A stretch of DNA of 64,000 nucleotides from Kryptolebias marmoratus (Eukaryota > Chordata > Actinopteri > Cyprinodontiformes > Rivulidae). The DNA lies in NCBI RefSeq assembly GCF_001649575.2, contig NC_051450.1:10458860-10522859 (forward strand). The letters run 5' to 3'. How positions within the stretch are numbered: the first letter of the stretch is position 1; each line of letters begins with the position of its first letter. Shown here one piece after another: positions 1 through 12,449 of this stretch. A model generated the notes under the pieces. It was not told the DNA's origin. It saw nothing but the letters and a program-made list of their open reading frames with translations, and searched no databases. Both the position numbers and the translations under genes were made by a program.

Positions 1-139
1 GAGGTACAGTAATGTGGAGTCCAGTGTCATTAGGACACATGCATGGGCTCAGGATGGTGTTTGTCCTTATGTTTCCTGTTCTACTTTGAACAACAAGATT
101 CACCAACCCCTAAAACAGTTTTTAAATATGACAAAACAT

Positions 140-1227
140 ATGTGGTGGGTTACAAAATTATTCATCCCTCTTGGCATGCTTTAAATTATTTTGCCTTATG
201 AGTTCAAGTTGATTTTTAGTGTGTTTCAAAGTAATAGTTTTACAACATTTTTGCTTCATTTATTTCTCCTTCAACTTTTTTTTCCACCGTCTCTGATAAT
301 GACATACATTCCCACAGCATGCTGTTACAATCACCGTGCTTGGTGTTCTCAGCATGAAGAAAGTTGAAGCTTTACCTCAGACATGTTTTCCTTATGTTGG
401 TCTCATCTGACCACAGCACCTTCTTCCACATGTTTGGGAAGGAAATTCAAACAGCAGAATTTTTTTATTTTCTGGGGGGATTTAAGCAATGACTTATTTT
501 TGCCCACTCTTCTATGAAGCCCAGCTCTATGCAGTGTGCAGCTTACTGAGTAGTGCTCCTATGGACAAATCCTCCCATCTCTCCATCTCTCCATCTCTAG
601 AAGAACTACCCCGCTCCCTCAAGGTTACCTTTGACCTCTTACATGTTTTTTTTCCTTTCCCTTTTTTTGATTAATGCCCTTCTTCAGTCTATGTTTTGGT
701 GGACGGCCAGCTTTTGGCAGGTTTGCTGTGGTGGCAGCTTTTCTCTATTTCCTAATAGATTTACCAGAGCTAGGGTTTGGGATATTCTTTTTATAACCCA
801 ACTCTGATCTGTACTTCTCCACAACTTTGTCTCAGACCTGTATGGAGAGTTCTTGATCTTGCTTAGTGGCATCCCTTTACTACTTAGAGGTGTTGAACTG
901 GAGTTGCTTCTGCAGGCTGTTACAACAGCTGTTCATCACTGCATAGGTTTAGATCATCTGACACTTAGATTGCTCACAGGTGGATCACATTTAACAAATT
1001 ATGTAGCTTCTTAAGATAATGCTTGGGGCTTCAAAACAAAAGGGCTGAACCCATAAGCAGTTGTTTTAAATTATTTAAAACAACTTTGTGTCTCCCTTTT
1101 AACTTTATAATTCTTGAGTAGTTTTGAAGATGCTTTCAGTCAAATTAAACATCCAATAAAATTTCAGGTTGTAAAGCAACAAAATAAAAAGAGTACCTAG
1201 AGGGATGAATACATTTGCAACAGTACA
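140..1227 (-). mobile_element. Tc1/mariner-type DNA transposon, decayed
   Basis: The left end (about 140-185) contains TATTCATCCCTCTTGGCA and the right end contains AGAGGGATGAATAC (about 1199-1212), the inverted-repeat core typical of fish Tc1-like elements. The interior carries transposase remnants on the minus strand. Exact borders and the TA target duplication are blurred by mutation. The length, just over 1 kb, is short for a full element of about 1.3-1.6 kb, consistent with an internal deletion. Confidence 0.85.
394..872 (-). pseudogene. Tc1-like transposase remnant
   Basis: On the minus strand three pieces appear in the right order. At 872-684 there is an N-terminal helix-turn-helix-like stretch (RSETKLWRSTDQSWVIKRIS..L). 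Around 600-490 is a decayed segment with STT..LH...LGF, interrupted by a stop. At 431-394 the reading frame MWKKVLWSDETN contains the WSDE motif around the first catalytic aspartate of the DDE domain (codons at 413-402). The following 250 or so bases to the terminal repeat are too short for the rest of the catalytic domain, so the last two acidic residues are missing. Inactive. Confidence 0.8.
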
Positions 1228-1257
1228 ACACTTTTAACACAAACAAATCTGTCAGTC

Positions 1258-1294
1258 TATACAACCGTAAAGCTTCCTGCTTTACGGTTGTATA
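1258..1294. repeat. Perfect 16-bp hairpin
   Basis: Left arm TATACAACCGTAAAGC (1258-1273) and right arm GCTTTACGGTTGTATA (1279-1294) are exact reverse complements around a 5-base loop TTCCT. It lies about 30 bp outside the right end of the Tc1 fossil. No terminator role is expected in a vertebrate intron. Confidence 0.9.
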
Positions 1295-2188
1295 TAGTAT
1301 ATACAGTAAAACACAATCCGTATATGAGACCCTGAAACAACAGTGACAAAAGTTTCTACTTTCAGAAAAAGTCAAAGTAAATTCTAATGGTGGCCAGTGA
1401 AGAAAATCACAAAACTATGAAACAAAACATCTTGAGCATGGTTGGACATTTTCATTTATTTCCCGTTGGAACCATTTTAAGATTAATAAGATAACATTTG
1501 CAGTTAGAATACTCTTTCACAGTGTGTAGCACATGAAAAAATACTATTTTCCTAGAAGGGCCAGTGGTAGGAGGTGTCTTCATTTTAAACCCAACTATAG
1601 GTCATAATAACAGCTTGAACAAATGACCCGTGGTGTAGTTTCTCGAGGGAGGACTGCATCCGCCCTCATAATCTGTTGTGAGGAGTCGCAATTAATCTCC
1701 ACTTCATTCGAGGGATCGGAAGCCTTTATGATGGGAAACTACTTGGCAAAGAAACAAACTTTCCTCACATAACGTCTTTGTTCCTGAACAGCATAATGAC
1801 ACGGTTTGCATTCTAATACAAACACAAACAGAGAAAATGTACGGCCTGTCTCTTGCTCATATGAAACTTTTCCAGCATTCTGGCAGTGTGCCCCCATTAA
1901 AGCAATAAACCGTGGGCCAACAGACTGTGTGGTTCAGCGAATTTAATCTTCTGCCTAAAAGAAACGGAAAAATAAATAAATAAATAAAAACAAGCTGTGA
2001 GACACAAAATAGTGTAAACAACTACTAAGCATAATAAAAAAAATAGAGCTTAGTTTTATTAGAATGATTTATGAACCTCCTGGTTTATAGTGAACACTGT
2101 CAAAATGCTACAATACTCTGCATTCTTATGACCTTCAAGCGCTGAAAAAATTTGAATATGCCAAACATATACACACACATACCCCCCC

Positions 2189-2240
<52 letters not shown>

Positions 2241-3531
2241 TTTTAATGGGAATTCATTTATATAATCCACAACTGCACTCGTTTAGCTGGCACTTCCCCC
2301 TGTGCTGCTCTCTCACTCTCTAAACCATGATAAATCACAAGTTGGGAGAACATTTGTCACAGCGGGCCACATGTCCTTTCATCACACCAGGTCTCTTTCT
2401 TTTTTTAACTCCCCCCTTCCCTCACTCCGTCTCACTATCCCACTCGCCTCTCATTCCTTCAGCCTCCATGGTAGTTTTATTCCTCACAGAAAAAAAATGC
2501 TTTGTTGTGAATTTATCACTGGACTAGCCTCTGTGCGGTATTAGCTATGCCCTTGGCTTTCTGATGGGGCTGCAGTGCATGTTGGCACTGAAGTAGAAGC
2601 TCGGTAGGGTGCTCTTTAACCCAGATTAAATGGAGAGAAGGTGGATATGCATAAGAAATTTTCACTAGGAGGACACCGATGTCCCAGGAAAATTAAGACT
2701 TTATGGATATATGTTATTCTAAATAGGAGCTTTATGCATCTGTAGACCACATCTAAAAAACAAATAAAATAGTAAAAAGACAGATTGTAAAAGATAAAAT
2801 ATATGCTTAAATATTAGCATGACTGGTTCCTCTTGAAGGCTCTGGAACAGATATTGTACTTGACAAATCTGTCCAACAGACACAAACATCACCTAAAGTT
2901 AGGCAACACAGTCTGTAGCTCAAATCTCTATATTTTGGAACTTTACCAAAACACACAATATTGACATTATGAAATCTGCTCTAATTAACTGTTCACTGCA
3001 CAGAATACATCAGTGTTATAATTCAAAAACACTTTCTATTGGATTTGATTTTGTTTATTTTATTTTAGAATGCCAAAATCCAATTAAATTTTAAAAGGCT
3101 AAATTTTCATTTTGATCCAGGTACCTGCACTCATGAATTGTTAGTGTATTATGTCACTGGGCTGTGACTGTTGGAGAAAAGCTGGTGTCTAAAAAATGAG
3201 AGAAATCTTTTGTTGCAGTCTCACTGAATTCTAATTGTTTGTGACCACACAAACCGCTGTTCAACCATGCCTGTGCAGCCAAATTGTTAAAAAAAAAAAA
3301 AAAGCATTGCTTATTTTTGTTTGCTTACAAAACTGTATTCCAGGCTGTGCACATTATTTCCTTGCCCACCTCCAGCCACATACCTACTCACTTTGTGCCC
3401 ATATTTATGATTCGAGCTACTACAGTAGCTACATTTTGGATAGTTTTGGATGTTTCTTATATGAATAGCCCTCTCACATGTGTCAAAATATAGATCTAGC
3501 ACTCTAGAATTAATAATAATAATAATAAAAA
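1295..3531. other. AT-rich intronic DNA, no gene seen
   Basis: Single-copy-looking AT-rich sequence with the (TA)n tract at 2189-2238, a poly(A) run at about 3288-3303 and short pyrimidine-rich blocks at 2300-2470. Only short chance reading frames. Confidence 0.6.
2189..2238. repeat. (TA)n microsatellite
   Basis: Nearly uninterrupted alternating TA preceded by a short C run and (AC)n. Confidence 0.95.
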
Positions 3532-3557
3532 CTAAAAGGAAAAAGGTTTCCTTTTAG
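3532..3557. repeat. Perfect 11-bp hairpin
   Basis: CTAAAAGGAAA (3532-3542) and TTTCCTTTTAG (3547-3557) are exact reverse complements with loop AAGG, next to a short (AAT)n run. Confidence 0.85.
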
Positions 3558-3599
3558 CAGTGCAAGACTGCAACTGTTAAAAAAAACATGATTTCAAGC

Positions 3600-3740
3600 C
3601 TATGCAACTCACAAGAGGAAACTGAGAAGCTAGTTTACATTTTGGAAACTCCCTCACAAATGTTGTTTGCCAACTAGTTGTCAACAGTCATATTTCAGTG
3701 AGATACTGGCTTTAGATTTTCTTTTTGTGGCCTAGTTTTC
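3600..3740. repeat. Degenerate repeat family B, copy 1
   Basis: Contains GCCAACTAGTTGTCAACAGT followed by a CAGTGAGATACT-like block. Related words recur in similar order at about 6480-6600 and 12750-12900. Family not recognised. Confidence 0.4.
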
Positions 3741-3904
3741 AAAGACCTTTAATAAAGACAGATGGGGGATTAATAAAAAAAATAAATAAAAAATGTTACT
3801 GCAACAGGAATACCTAAACAAGCTCCAAAAACATGTGGTTTAAGTGAACTTTCTCTTTTTAACTATGTTTGAAACATATGTATATAAAGTAAAAAATGTT
3901 AATA

Positions 3905-4032
3905 GTACTGAGATGGATTTGCATCTTGTCTAGGATGTACCCTGCCTCTTGCACAATGACTGCTGGGTATGGACACCAGGTTCCATTTGACCCTGTATGG
4001 AAATATGCGTAAAGAAAATGGATGGATGGATA
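3905..4032 (+). mobile_element. LINE 3' end with GATG-repeat tail (Rex3/RTE-like)
   Basis: A strongly 5'-truncated copy. It contains GGATGTACCCTGCCTCTTGC, CAATGACTGCTGGG and ends in AAAATGGATGGATGGATA, a very common fish retroposon 3' end. Tandem GATG repeats at the 3' terminus are, as I recall, characteristic of Rex3 elements; the exact family needs a library search. Confidence 0.6.
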
Positions 4033-5912
4033 TAAATAGCATTATGTAAAAACCATACAGGCAGAAGTCCAGGATCTGACTGTAAAGTAAAAATATTAAT
4101 ATGCAGATAAGATTTTGTCCAATTTGTACTTTTCCTGGCATAAAGGACTGATTTAGTAAATAATGAGGGCAGGTTAATTTGATGTTTTCATTGCTCTGGG
4201 TAAACATGTGGAAATACAAGGTTTAAAACATGTTTTATGTAGTAGCAGATGACCATTTAAGATGTGATACTGCTACGTTTAGTGGCAATACCTTAAGGGC
4301 ATGTTTTGCAGTTAACCACATTTTGTTCAGTGTCTTCCTGTAAAATTCAAATCACTGCCATAATAAATAAAATCCAGGGCTGTTTTTCATCTGGACCAAG
4401 ACATTCATTCATTTTTAAACTACCATCTCTAAACACTAACTTGCTTGAGATTTTTACTTTTTTTGCGAGCCAAGGACATTGTGAGAGATACCAAAGTCCC
4501 TTTGAGTTGGATGCAGATGCCTTAAACATTGGCAGTAAAATCTATTCTGAAATATAGTCACAAAACACCAACTATTTTGGAAACGTCACCATTCCTCATC
4601 ATCTCTATGATAATGAAGTGTGTGTTATGTTGTCCCATTTCAAAATAATGCAGCAAAGCAAAAGCTGCAGCAGAGAAAAGAAGCTGTACGAGTGGTGCTA
4701 TGAACTCATTACAGTCTTCATTCCAAGAAGTCAAAGCAGATTTATACCTTCAAATATCAAAAAGTCAAAGACTTTGGTTTAAAGCTTTGAAGATAAAATA
4801 AATCAGTGAATATCATGAGCTTACTTAAAGGGTAATTACTGATGTAAAAAGTATCACACATATTCAGCTTAGACCCATGGAGTAATCTTTCATTTGAGGG
4901 TGAGGTAAGGGCAAAATATTAAATATTTGAAATATTAAAGGTGAGATTGCTGGCAGGAGGATGTTCCCTCAAAGCAGGCAATAAAATAACTCATTAAACC
5001 TGCTTCTAAGACAGAAGATAAGCAACTGGATGAGTGGGGGGCAGATTCATGACAAACCAAATAACCTGATCAAAATCAGCCCATTTATGAAGCCTTTCTG
5101 ATTCAGCTTTGAATTGCCTTGCATATCAGCAATAACTTGAATTTTAATAACAAGGCCTTTGCCTGAAAAAAAGTTGATAATGAAGCGCAGATGACAAGGA
5201 CTTTCTGTGTACAGGCATATTTGAAATGGCATGGTTTTAGAAGAGCAATCAGTGTAGAAGATGTTAAGCTGAAAAATGACTGACCTTGAACTAAATGCTT
5301 GGGATAATTAATTCACACTAATTCTAGGTTTGGTAAAGAAATAAAACAACACTCAACAACACTAAATGTATTTTTACTTCTATACTAAAAAGCAATATTT
5401 AATTAAGACTACTAAATGAGAATCTGAAAGTGCAAAATACAAATACAAGGCACAGTTATGCAGATGTTCCAAGTGAACATCGAATTACAACTGAACCAAG
5501 AGGAATTTTTCAGGTGTAAGGCATTTGAAAAGTTTGTTCAAAATATGTTTAAAAACATCTTTTTTTTTCTTTAAGTAGTTGCAGAGTTGTCACAAGATTC
5601 TCAAACCATACTTGGTTTTGTCACAGGAATCTTGAAGTGTTTCAAAGCCATCTCAATTTAGTTTCAGTAAACTCCAGAGTCATAGAACCGTATTTTGACA
5701 CCTATACAGGAGCTCTCCTAAGATGGAAAACATACAAGGCTTCAGCTCCAAATGTCCATGTCTTTAAACCATGCTGGTCCAAATCTGCCTGTCCTCATTT
5801 CTGAAGTGTTTTCCGGTACATTCAACCATAAACATGAGTGTGGTTTCCAAGGTGGGTACAAAATGGGACAAGGTGGGCATGATATGGGTGGAGGAGGGTG
5901 ACAAAATAAAGT
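4033..5912. other. AT-rich intronic DNA, no gene seen
   Basis: No recognisable repeat or exon. Short chance reading frames only. Confidence 0.55.
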
Positions 5913-5917
5913 GAAAA

Positions 5918-6389
5918 TGTCATGGTGTGGGGAAAAGGAGGCAAACCCAGAGCGCAGACTCACTGTAAGAACTAAAAGAAAACTAATTTATTTACAATAA
6001 ACACAAAACAAAGGCTGAAGTGGCAGCAAACTAAACACAAAAAAAATCCAGGAACAAGACATGAGCAAACCTGAGATAAGACGGGAGGACAACCAAACAG
6101 AGCATTAAACGAGAAAGTGACAATGAACCAGCAGTGAGTGGAGGACATGACCAGGTTTTAAACACAGGAGGTAATTAGGAAAAGTGGGCACAGGTGAGAT
6201 GATTATGAAACCAGGAGCAGGTGGAGATGGGCATGACAAGTAAACAAGTGACAGACAGAGGAGAGGTGAATGCTGACAGAGAACAACACCACATGAAAAC
6301 AACACAAGAGACAACAAACCCAAACAGAAAAAGAGACCAGAAGCAAAAAACTAAATACAAAAAGAAACATACAAAACCGAATCCTGACA
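5918..6389 (-). mobile_element. Solo LTR, copy 1 (472 bp)
   Basis: The element starts TGTCA and ends TGACA, and is flanked by a perfect 5-bp duplication GAAAA (5913-5917 and 6390-6394). TG...CA ends plus a 5-bp duplication are the hallmark of an LTR left by recombination. On the minus strand an AATAAA signal precedes a block ending CTCTGGGTTTGCCTCC before the terminal TGACA, so the retroelement was oriented minus. Three relatives occur in this window (32431, 43643, 52277). No internal retroviral-type genes are present. Confidence 0.85.
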
Positions 6390-6394
6390 GAAAA

Positions 6395-8615
6395 TAGGCC
6401 ATGATTTTGAAAGATTGGCTACTCAAAATGCATACATACAGCTTTCTGGTTGCTTGGTTGATTATAGTCAGAACTCAGTGAGACTGCAGTTGAAAGACAG
6501 TTTATTTTCTCAGAATTTTGAATCGCCAACTAGTCTTCAACAGTCGCAAATCATTGAGCTACTATCTTTATGAGTAATCAGTATTTCAATAGTGAGCATA
6601 GCAACACAAACTTTCTTCAGTTGAACAAATAGTGACAAAGTAAACAACTGTTTCAGGTGTTCATTCAAACTGCTAGAAAGCTTTTGACTTAGAGCAAGGC
6701 CTGTTCAAGAGCAAAATTCTGCCATCTAACACAACTCAGTCGCCTTCTTCTGATAATATCGTTTTGATTCTCCAAACTGAAATTGCTATGGCTACCTTCA
6801 ACTGCATGTATGATACTGACTACTCAGAAATACCTCACACAACCTCCTTAAAAGATAAATAAAAAGAAAAACAGTTCTTACAATAAGGCAAATATTCGAC
6901 TCTGCATGAAATTAAGTTACAAAGGATAACATTAGGTGCACCTATATTCTGTAGGGCACTCAAAACAGCTCTGACACAAAGAACACAGTTTGTCACCATG
7001 TCATTAGGGACCTGAGGGCTGTCGGGCAGAATTTATCTGAATTTTACTTGCCTCCCATAAATACAATAAAACAGACAATCAAGTTGGTGTCTTTGGAGTT
7101 TGGAGGACATATGAACTCATCAGAGTTTTTGTTGTGTTCTTTGAGCCATTCTTCAACCGTTTTAACATGATCTCTAGCTGTTATTAACTCAATTTTTGTT
7201 ACTGCTATCAAACAACAAACCAGTGACTGTTAAAAGTGGATGACTTCAGCTTCCATCATACCCCAGGAAGAGTTATGAGATGTACAATACATTCTGATTT
7301 ACTGGAGCAAAACCTGCCTAACTAACTTACTGCAAAACACATTCATGAGCAAATCCTCTTTGCAACAAAAATCAGGCACGACAGTCAGAGCTGCACACAT
7401 GCTGGAGAGAGATGGTCTGACTTCAGTTGGTAAAAGAACAAAAGGAAGCGATGGAAATACAGAAATAAGGCTGTATGTTATCAGTATACTGTAATGTGGA
7501 TCGTACAAGGTGAGTGCAAACCATGGACAAACTTTTCAACTGAAATAATAACAGTTTATGGTATCAAGTCAACCTCATAAAAGGTACTGATGATATAAAA
7601 AAAAAAACTAAAATAAGATGGAGAAATTGATGAGTGGATTAGTGCCAGATAAAATATGCTATAGTGAAATAGCATGTAAGGATAATGGTTTTGGCATTAG
7701 TTAATTTATAGTTTATGTGTTTTGAAAATGTTTAACCAGGGTGAAATCCAAGAATAGATGCTCACACCCCTGGAAGGACTGGGGGACATTCACAGAAAGA
7801 GGGGGATCTGAGTAGCTTCGACTGGCCTGATGCAGCCCCAACATACACCATAATCAGCCATATAAAATAACTAGATGAATGAAAATGTTGGTGATCTGCT
7901 TTCAATTGCTATAACAGCAGAAAGCAGCAATTAATTTGAAGCATGGTGTTTCTCTACCAGTTCCCTCAGCATGCTTCTGGCTTGTCAACAAAAAAAAAAA
8001 AGAGAAAAAAAAAATCAACAAAAAACATGGTACAGTTCACACATCACTTGTCTGGCAGGCCTGAGCTTTCACAGTGGAAAGGAAAAAATGATGGCCATAA
8101 ATCAGAAACTAATATTTGAAACAAAAGTGACAACTTCAGCTGCATTTGGCTGGTTCTGTCTGCCGTGTACTGAAAATGACATTCTGGAAATGCCAACGCA
8201 CAGCATGTGTCAGCGAGCAAGTTGTACTTCTGGGGGGAAATGGTGCACCCAGACTGTCAAATCAAAGGGAAATCAAAACACTGCACGGTCGACTGGTCAA
8301 AGTGTCAATGAGGACCTGTGAGACAGTGCAACGTCCTGCTGTGCAGAAATACAAGCTGATGAAGTGAAGATGCTGACATCTGGGGAGGACAGACAAGCCT
8401 ACAGAGACAGTAAATGCTTCATATCAACACTGACAAATGTCTAAGCAGAGGATGGAAAATAATATGTGTCCTTGTCTATTATATATTGTGTGAAAGATTC
8501 TAAAATTATGTTTCTGTGCAGACCATTCAGCTTTATCGCCTTAAATTTAATCCAAACACTAAGTGAATTATAGACATTTGTGGATATTCCATTCTAGTTC
8601 TACTAACTAAAGTGA

Positions 8616-8618
<3 letters not shown>
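6395..8618. other. AT-rich intronic DNA, no gene seen
   Basis: Holds family B copy 2 (6480-6600) and otherwise no recognised element. A reading frame at 7971-8321 is codon-poor, begins with poly(A) and looks fortuitous. Confidence 0.5.
6480..6600. repeat. Degenerate repeat family B, copy 2
   Basis: Contains CGCCAACTAGTCTTCAACAGTC followed by a CATTGAGCTACT-like block, matching the order in copy 1 at 3640-3720. Confidence 0.4.

Positions 8619-8655
<37 letters not shown>
8619..8655. repeat. (TA)n microsatellite
   Basis: Uninterrupted alternating TA. Confidence 0.95.
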
Positions 8656-8658
<3 letters not shown>

Positions 8659-10270
8659 TTTTTATTAAGATAAAAAAATGTAACTATTTCTTATTACTTA
8701 TTACTTATTTTCCTTACTTACTATACAGCTTAAAGACCTTATTGCTCCTAGACTTTCCTTAGTGGAAAGTCAAGTAGACTTACAACTAAATGATGCAAAA
8801 ACATTTCTTGTAATCCCAGGTATTCTAAAACTGAACAAAAACAAAATGCAATCAGAGCTAAAAAAAAGACTAAAAATGGCCTAAAAAATAGGTACAAAGT
8901 TACAAATCTATTAGAGCTAACAATGAAGAGCCTCAAAAATAACCATTAAGGCATAAACTGATAAAATAGTGTAGTCTAAACAACAGAAAATAGTGGCAGA
9001 CGAAATGCCATCTGAACAAAAATGTCCACCTATTAGTATGAAACAATGTGCCAAAATGGATACAAAGTTGCTGACTAATCTGAAAAAAAATAATAATTAA
9101 AACACTATCAAAGGCTCAAATGTGCTAAAACCATGAGATACAAGCATTCTCAAAGATAACAAGAAAGTAATTAAAACAACCACCAATATAAAAATAATGA
9201 GATACAATACAAATACAAATAGGTATAAATAATTTTGTTGGTACTCTTATAGCTCATTAAACAACAATTTTTTTTCCTGTAAAACTTGACTCAGTTAAAA
9301 AGCAATAGTCGAATGCATATCTGCATGCCTTTAGTATGTAATAGAGAAAATAGAAACATGTAAAAATAAATAAATAATTTGTTTCTGATACAAAGATTTG
9401 CTAAAATAGTATGGGCGGATTTATTGGTACCCTAAAAGAGACTATTAATCTTTTAATTGTAGTCATGATTCAAACTAAGTGTTTGACCTTAAATATCATC
9501 ACATGTGTCATGACACTTTTCAACAGTCATTCAGCTCTTTTTAAAGGGAACAAACATGCCACTGGGTAGTTTGGTATTGTTGTGTGCTCCACACTCAACA
9601 TGGGCGAAGGAAAGCAGAGGCGAGAGCTCCCTGAGGCGCTAAGAAAGAAGAGTACAGATATGAACGGTGAAAGTAAAGGCTAAAATGTCATCTTCAAGCA
9701 GATTTGTGTTCCAGGAACAACGATTACTAATATTATTAAATGATATAAGGCTCGTGCTACTGTAGCCAACCTCCCAGGATGTGGATGCAAGAGGAATACA
9801 ACCCCAGGTTGACTAGATGTATAGTGTGGATGGAGTCAAGGAAAATGCCATACCATTCCAATACCATCCAAGTCAACCCACCATGAGTTTAAATTTAACT
9901 ATTTCAATGGATGAAGACCCAGAAGGTCTTCACTATTGACAAAAAAAATAATAATAATAATAATAAAAAAAAAAGCCAGGCTGGAATTCGCCAAAGTGCA
10001 TGTTGACAAGCTTCAAAGTTTCTGGGGGAGGTTATTGGAACTGATTATATTATTTTGTGATTTCAAGTGCAGTATATAAAATATAAGAAGAAACAAAACA
10101 ATGTTTATTTTGTCCTGGGGTTTTTTTGAGAGTACAACTGGAGATTTAGAAGACTTATCGCTAGAGGAATAAGGATGTTGCACACTCTGGTTGATTTCGA
10201 TATGATGGAACACCTTCTAGACAGCAGGAAGATAAATAGATGGTTTTACTGATACAAGAAGAGAATGTTT
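8656..10270. other. AT-rich intronic DNA, no gene seen
   Basis: Very A-rich plus strand with many short poly(A) runs and an (AAT)n tract at 9948-9966. No exon or named repeat recognised. Confidence 0.55.
9948..9966. repeat. (AAT)n microsatellite
   Basis: Short trinucleotide run followed by poly(A). Confidence 0.85.
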
Positions 10271-10279
10271 TTTTTTTCT

Positions 10280-10575
10280 TTCTTGCAGCTCTCCTTAAAA
10301 ATGAACTCTATGGACAGCAGTGAGAATCCAATGACTCTCTGAGCCATTTTCACACATTTCAGGGTCTTCCTGTCAGTCACACTACAGTTTCTATACCAGG
10401 AAGTAATGCAGCTGGTCAGGATGCTGTCAATAGTGCCCCGGTAAAATGTGGTGACAATCGTAGGGGGAATTCTTGCACGTTTCAGTTCCCTGAGGATGTG
10501 TATCATCTGCTGAACTTTCTTGACCAGGTGTATGGTGTTGAGAGTCTAGGAGAAATCGGCAGTAACGTGGACACC
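10280..10575 (-). pseudogene. LINE reverse-transcriptase C-terminal fragment
   Basis: The minus strand reads GVHVTADFS, a stop, then TLNTIHLVKKVQQMIHILRE, followed by LKRARIPPTIVTTFYRGTID, SILTSCITSWYRN and TDRKTLKCVKMAQRVIG. This is the familiar region downstream of the reverse-transcriptase core in vertebrate L2/CR1-type LINEs (FLRxLRRA, FYRGTIESxLTSCITxWxGN, AxRIIG). It is truncated at both ends, has an internal stop and runs out into a poly(A)-like stretch; a dead fragment. The clade assignment is from memory. Confidence 0.75.
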
Positions 10576-12129
10576 AAAAAAACAAAAGCTCAGAAGCAGC
10601 AAAACAGTGAAAAACATAGTGACTGATAGCTACTTTTCCTATTAAACTCCAAATTATACTAAAAAGGATACAATATGACAAAAGAAGATACTTTTGTGAA
10701 TGTTTTAGCTTTTTTCCAGTGTGTGGAGCAGTAGGGTCCATTGTTTCAAGCCAGCCATCTGCATCCTAAAAACACTTGTTCTGACATACGAGCCAAACAC
10801 TCTGCCTGTGCCTGGCTGAAGAGGCCTCGTTCCTGAATGGCCCGGCAGCAACAACAACAACTTATCACTGAGGTAATTATGAAAATGCCATCAGGCAGCT
10901 GTGATTTTTCTAATCATAAAAAACAAAAATTAAAAATAATTCCTGCAACCTAAGTCAAGATTGAAGGAAAATTATCTACCTGAGTTTTCAGGTTGATTTG
11001 GAATTAAAATAACTACAGATATTTTAAGTACAGAATTCCTTGCTTTTTTATCTGTTTTTTGTTTTTTTCCCTTTCTTTTTTTTTTTAGATGCAAAATGTC
11101 AGCCATGGAGTTAGTTAGCAGAAACTGATGCCAAGTGGAAAGAGTGCCTAATGGCGTTGTTGGGAGGCTTTGAGTCCATATAATAACCTCAACACTCAGG
11201 CCGCAGCTGTGCTGTAGCTTCAGAGGGGGAACTCGTTTCCAGAGTTAATAGAGGTAGTGGATAAGCTCCAATATGATAAGTGAGTCTTCAAATGCACAGC
11301 TGTCAGTATAAAGAGAAGGTAAAAACATTGCCTACTTTAAACTGTTTTCTACAGTGTAATGTGACAACATATGGCTCTAAGCTCAAGATAAAGTCAATAA
11401 ATAAAAAGGAAAACCCATCACATAGCCACCACTTTCATCAAGCCAGAGCAAGAGAGATAAAAGAGAAGTTTATATCTGTCCAACTTGCCTCATCTTTCCA
11501 TTTAACAAGGCAGCATTCAGCAATGAAATGCTGGAAGTTGTTATCACAAGGAGAGCTTTTATTATCAGCAGGCCTCCCACTGCATCGTATCAGTTGGACG
11601 CAGCTGGTTCGAGGTCTATGTTTTATCATACTTCAACAGTTTTGTTTTGTTTTTGTTGTTGTTGGGGTTTTTTTTTTCTCCACAGGCCTCTATAGCTGTT
11701 ATTCTTCATTAATTCTGTTTTAATCTGTTACAGCAAAGTCTGCCTTAAAGAGACCACACATAGATGCATGACAAAGTTTAGATGTACATCCATAATTCAT
11801 GCTGATGTTAGTTACAATGCGCCTGAACATCCCATGCAATAACTGCTCAGGAACTATTAAGAGGTTTTGACAAGAAGCATCATGGTATGTGTTTAAACTC
11901 TCTAAATCACAATTTGATCAAACAAGCCCCAAACTAAAAAATGGCTTCCTTTACAACACATAGGAATTGCTGCCAGTGTCCTGGTGTGGGACATTAAAGG
12001 AGACTCCTAGGGTCAAATGCCCTCTCCATGCTACATTAGGCTTATTTTTTGGTTGACTGTTCACTCAACAAGGACATACATTTTGTCATCTGTATCTGTC
12101 TGTGAGGGTCGACTAGGTCCCTATGCAGC
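10576..12129. other. AT-rich intronic DNA, no gene seen
   Basis: Contains poly(T) runs around 11040-11090 and 11640-11680. The longest reading frame here (11280-11723, plus, 147 codons) has no recognisable domain and ends in a poly(T)-encoded hydrophobic stretch; judged fortuitous. Confidence 0.55.
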
Positions 12130-12190
12130 TCAGTGGACAGTCCGTGCACTGTGACAATGCATGCATGACAATAAAACTCTCAATCAAAAG
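12130..12190 (+). mobile_element. Possible LINE 3' tail
   Basis: Ends GCATGACAATAAAACTCTCAATC, resembling the TGACAATAAA-type 3' end of fish L2-like LINEs. Too short to be sure. Confidence 0.35.
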
Positions 12191-12449
12191 TTGGCATCAA
12201 AGATGCATTGACCAACAAAAACTAAGTTACCTCAAAGAAGAGGAATAAAACTAACAAGGATGCTTGTTTTGACCATAAGGACATTGTTGTAATCCACACT
12301 GGACAATTAATGACTCAAGGACAAAATGGACAATGGATAACTTGAATTCCTAGTGTGCAATCCAACAAACTATTTTCTTTAGCACAAACTATTAAGGAAC
12401 TGGCATATTATTGATACCTATTAGGCTTGAGTGTAACGGTACCTGTGCC

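Noticed and set aside
11280..11723. 147-codon open frame on the plus strand
   Set aside because: No recognisable domain, composition follows the local AT bias, ends in a poly(T)-encoded stretch, no splice or promoter context.
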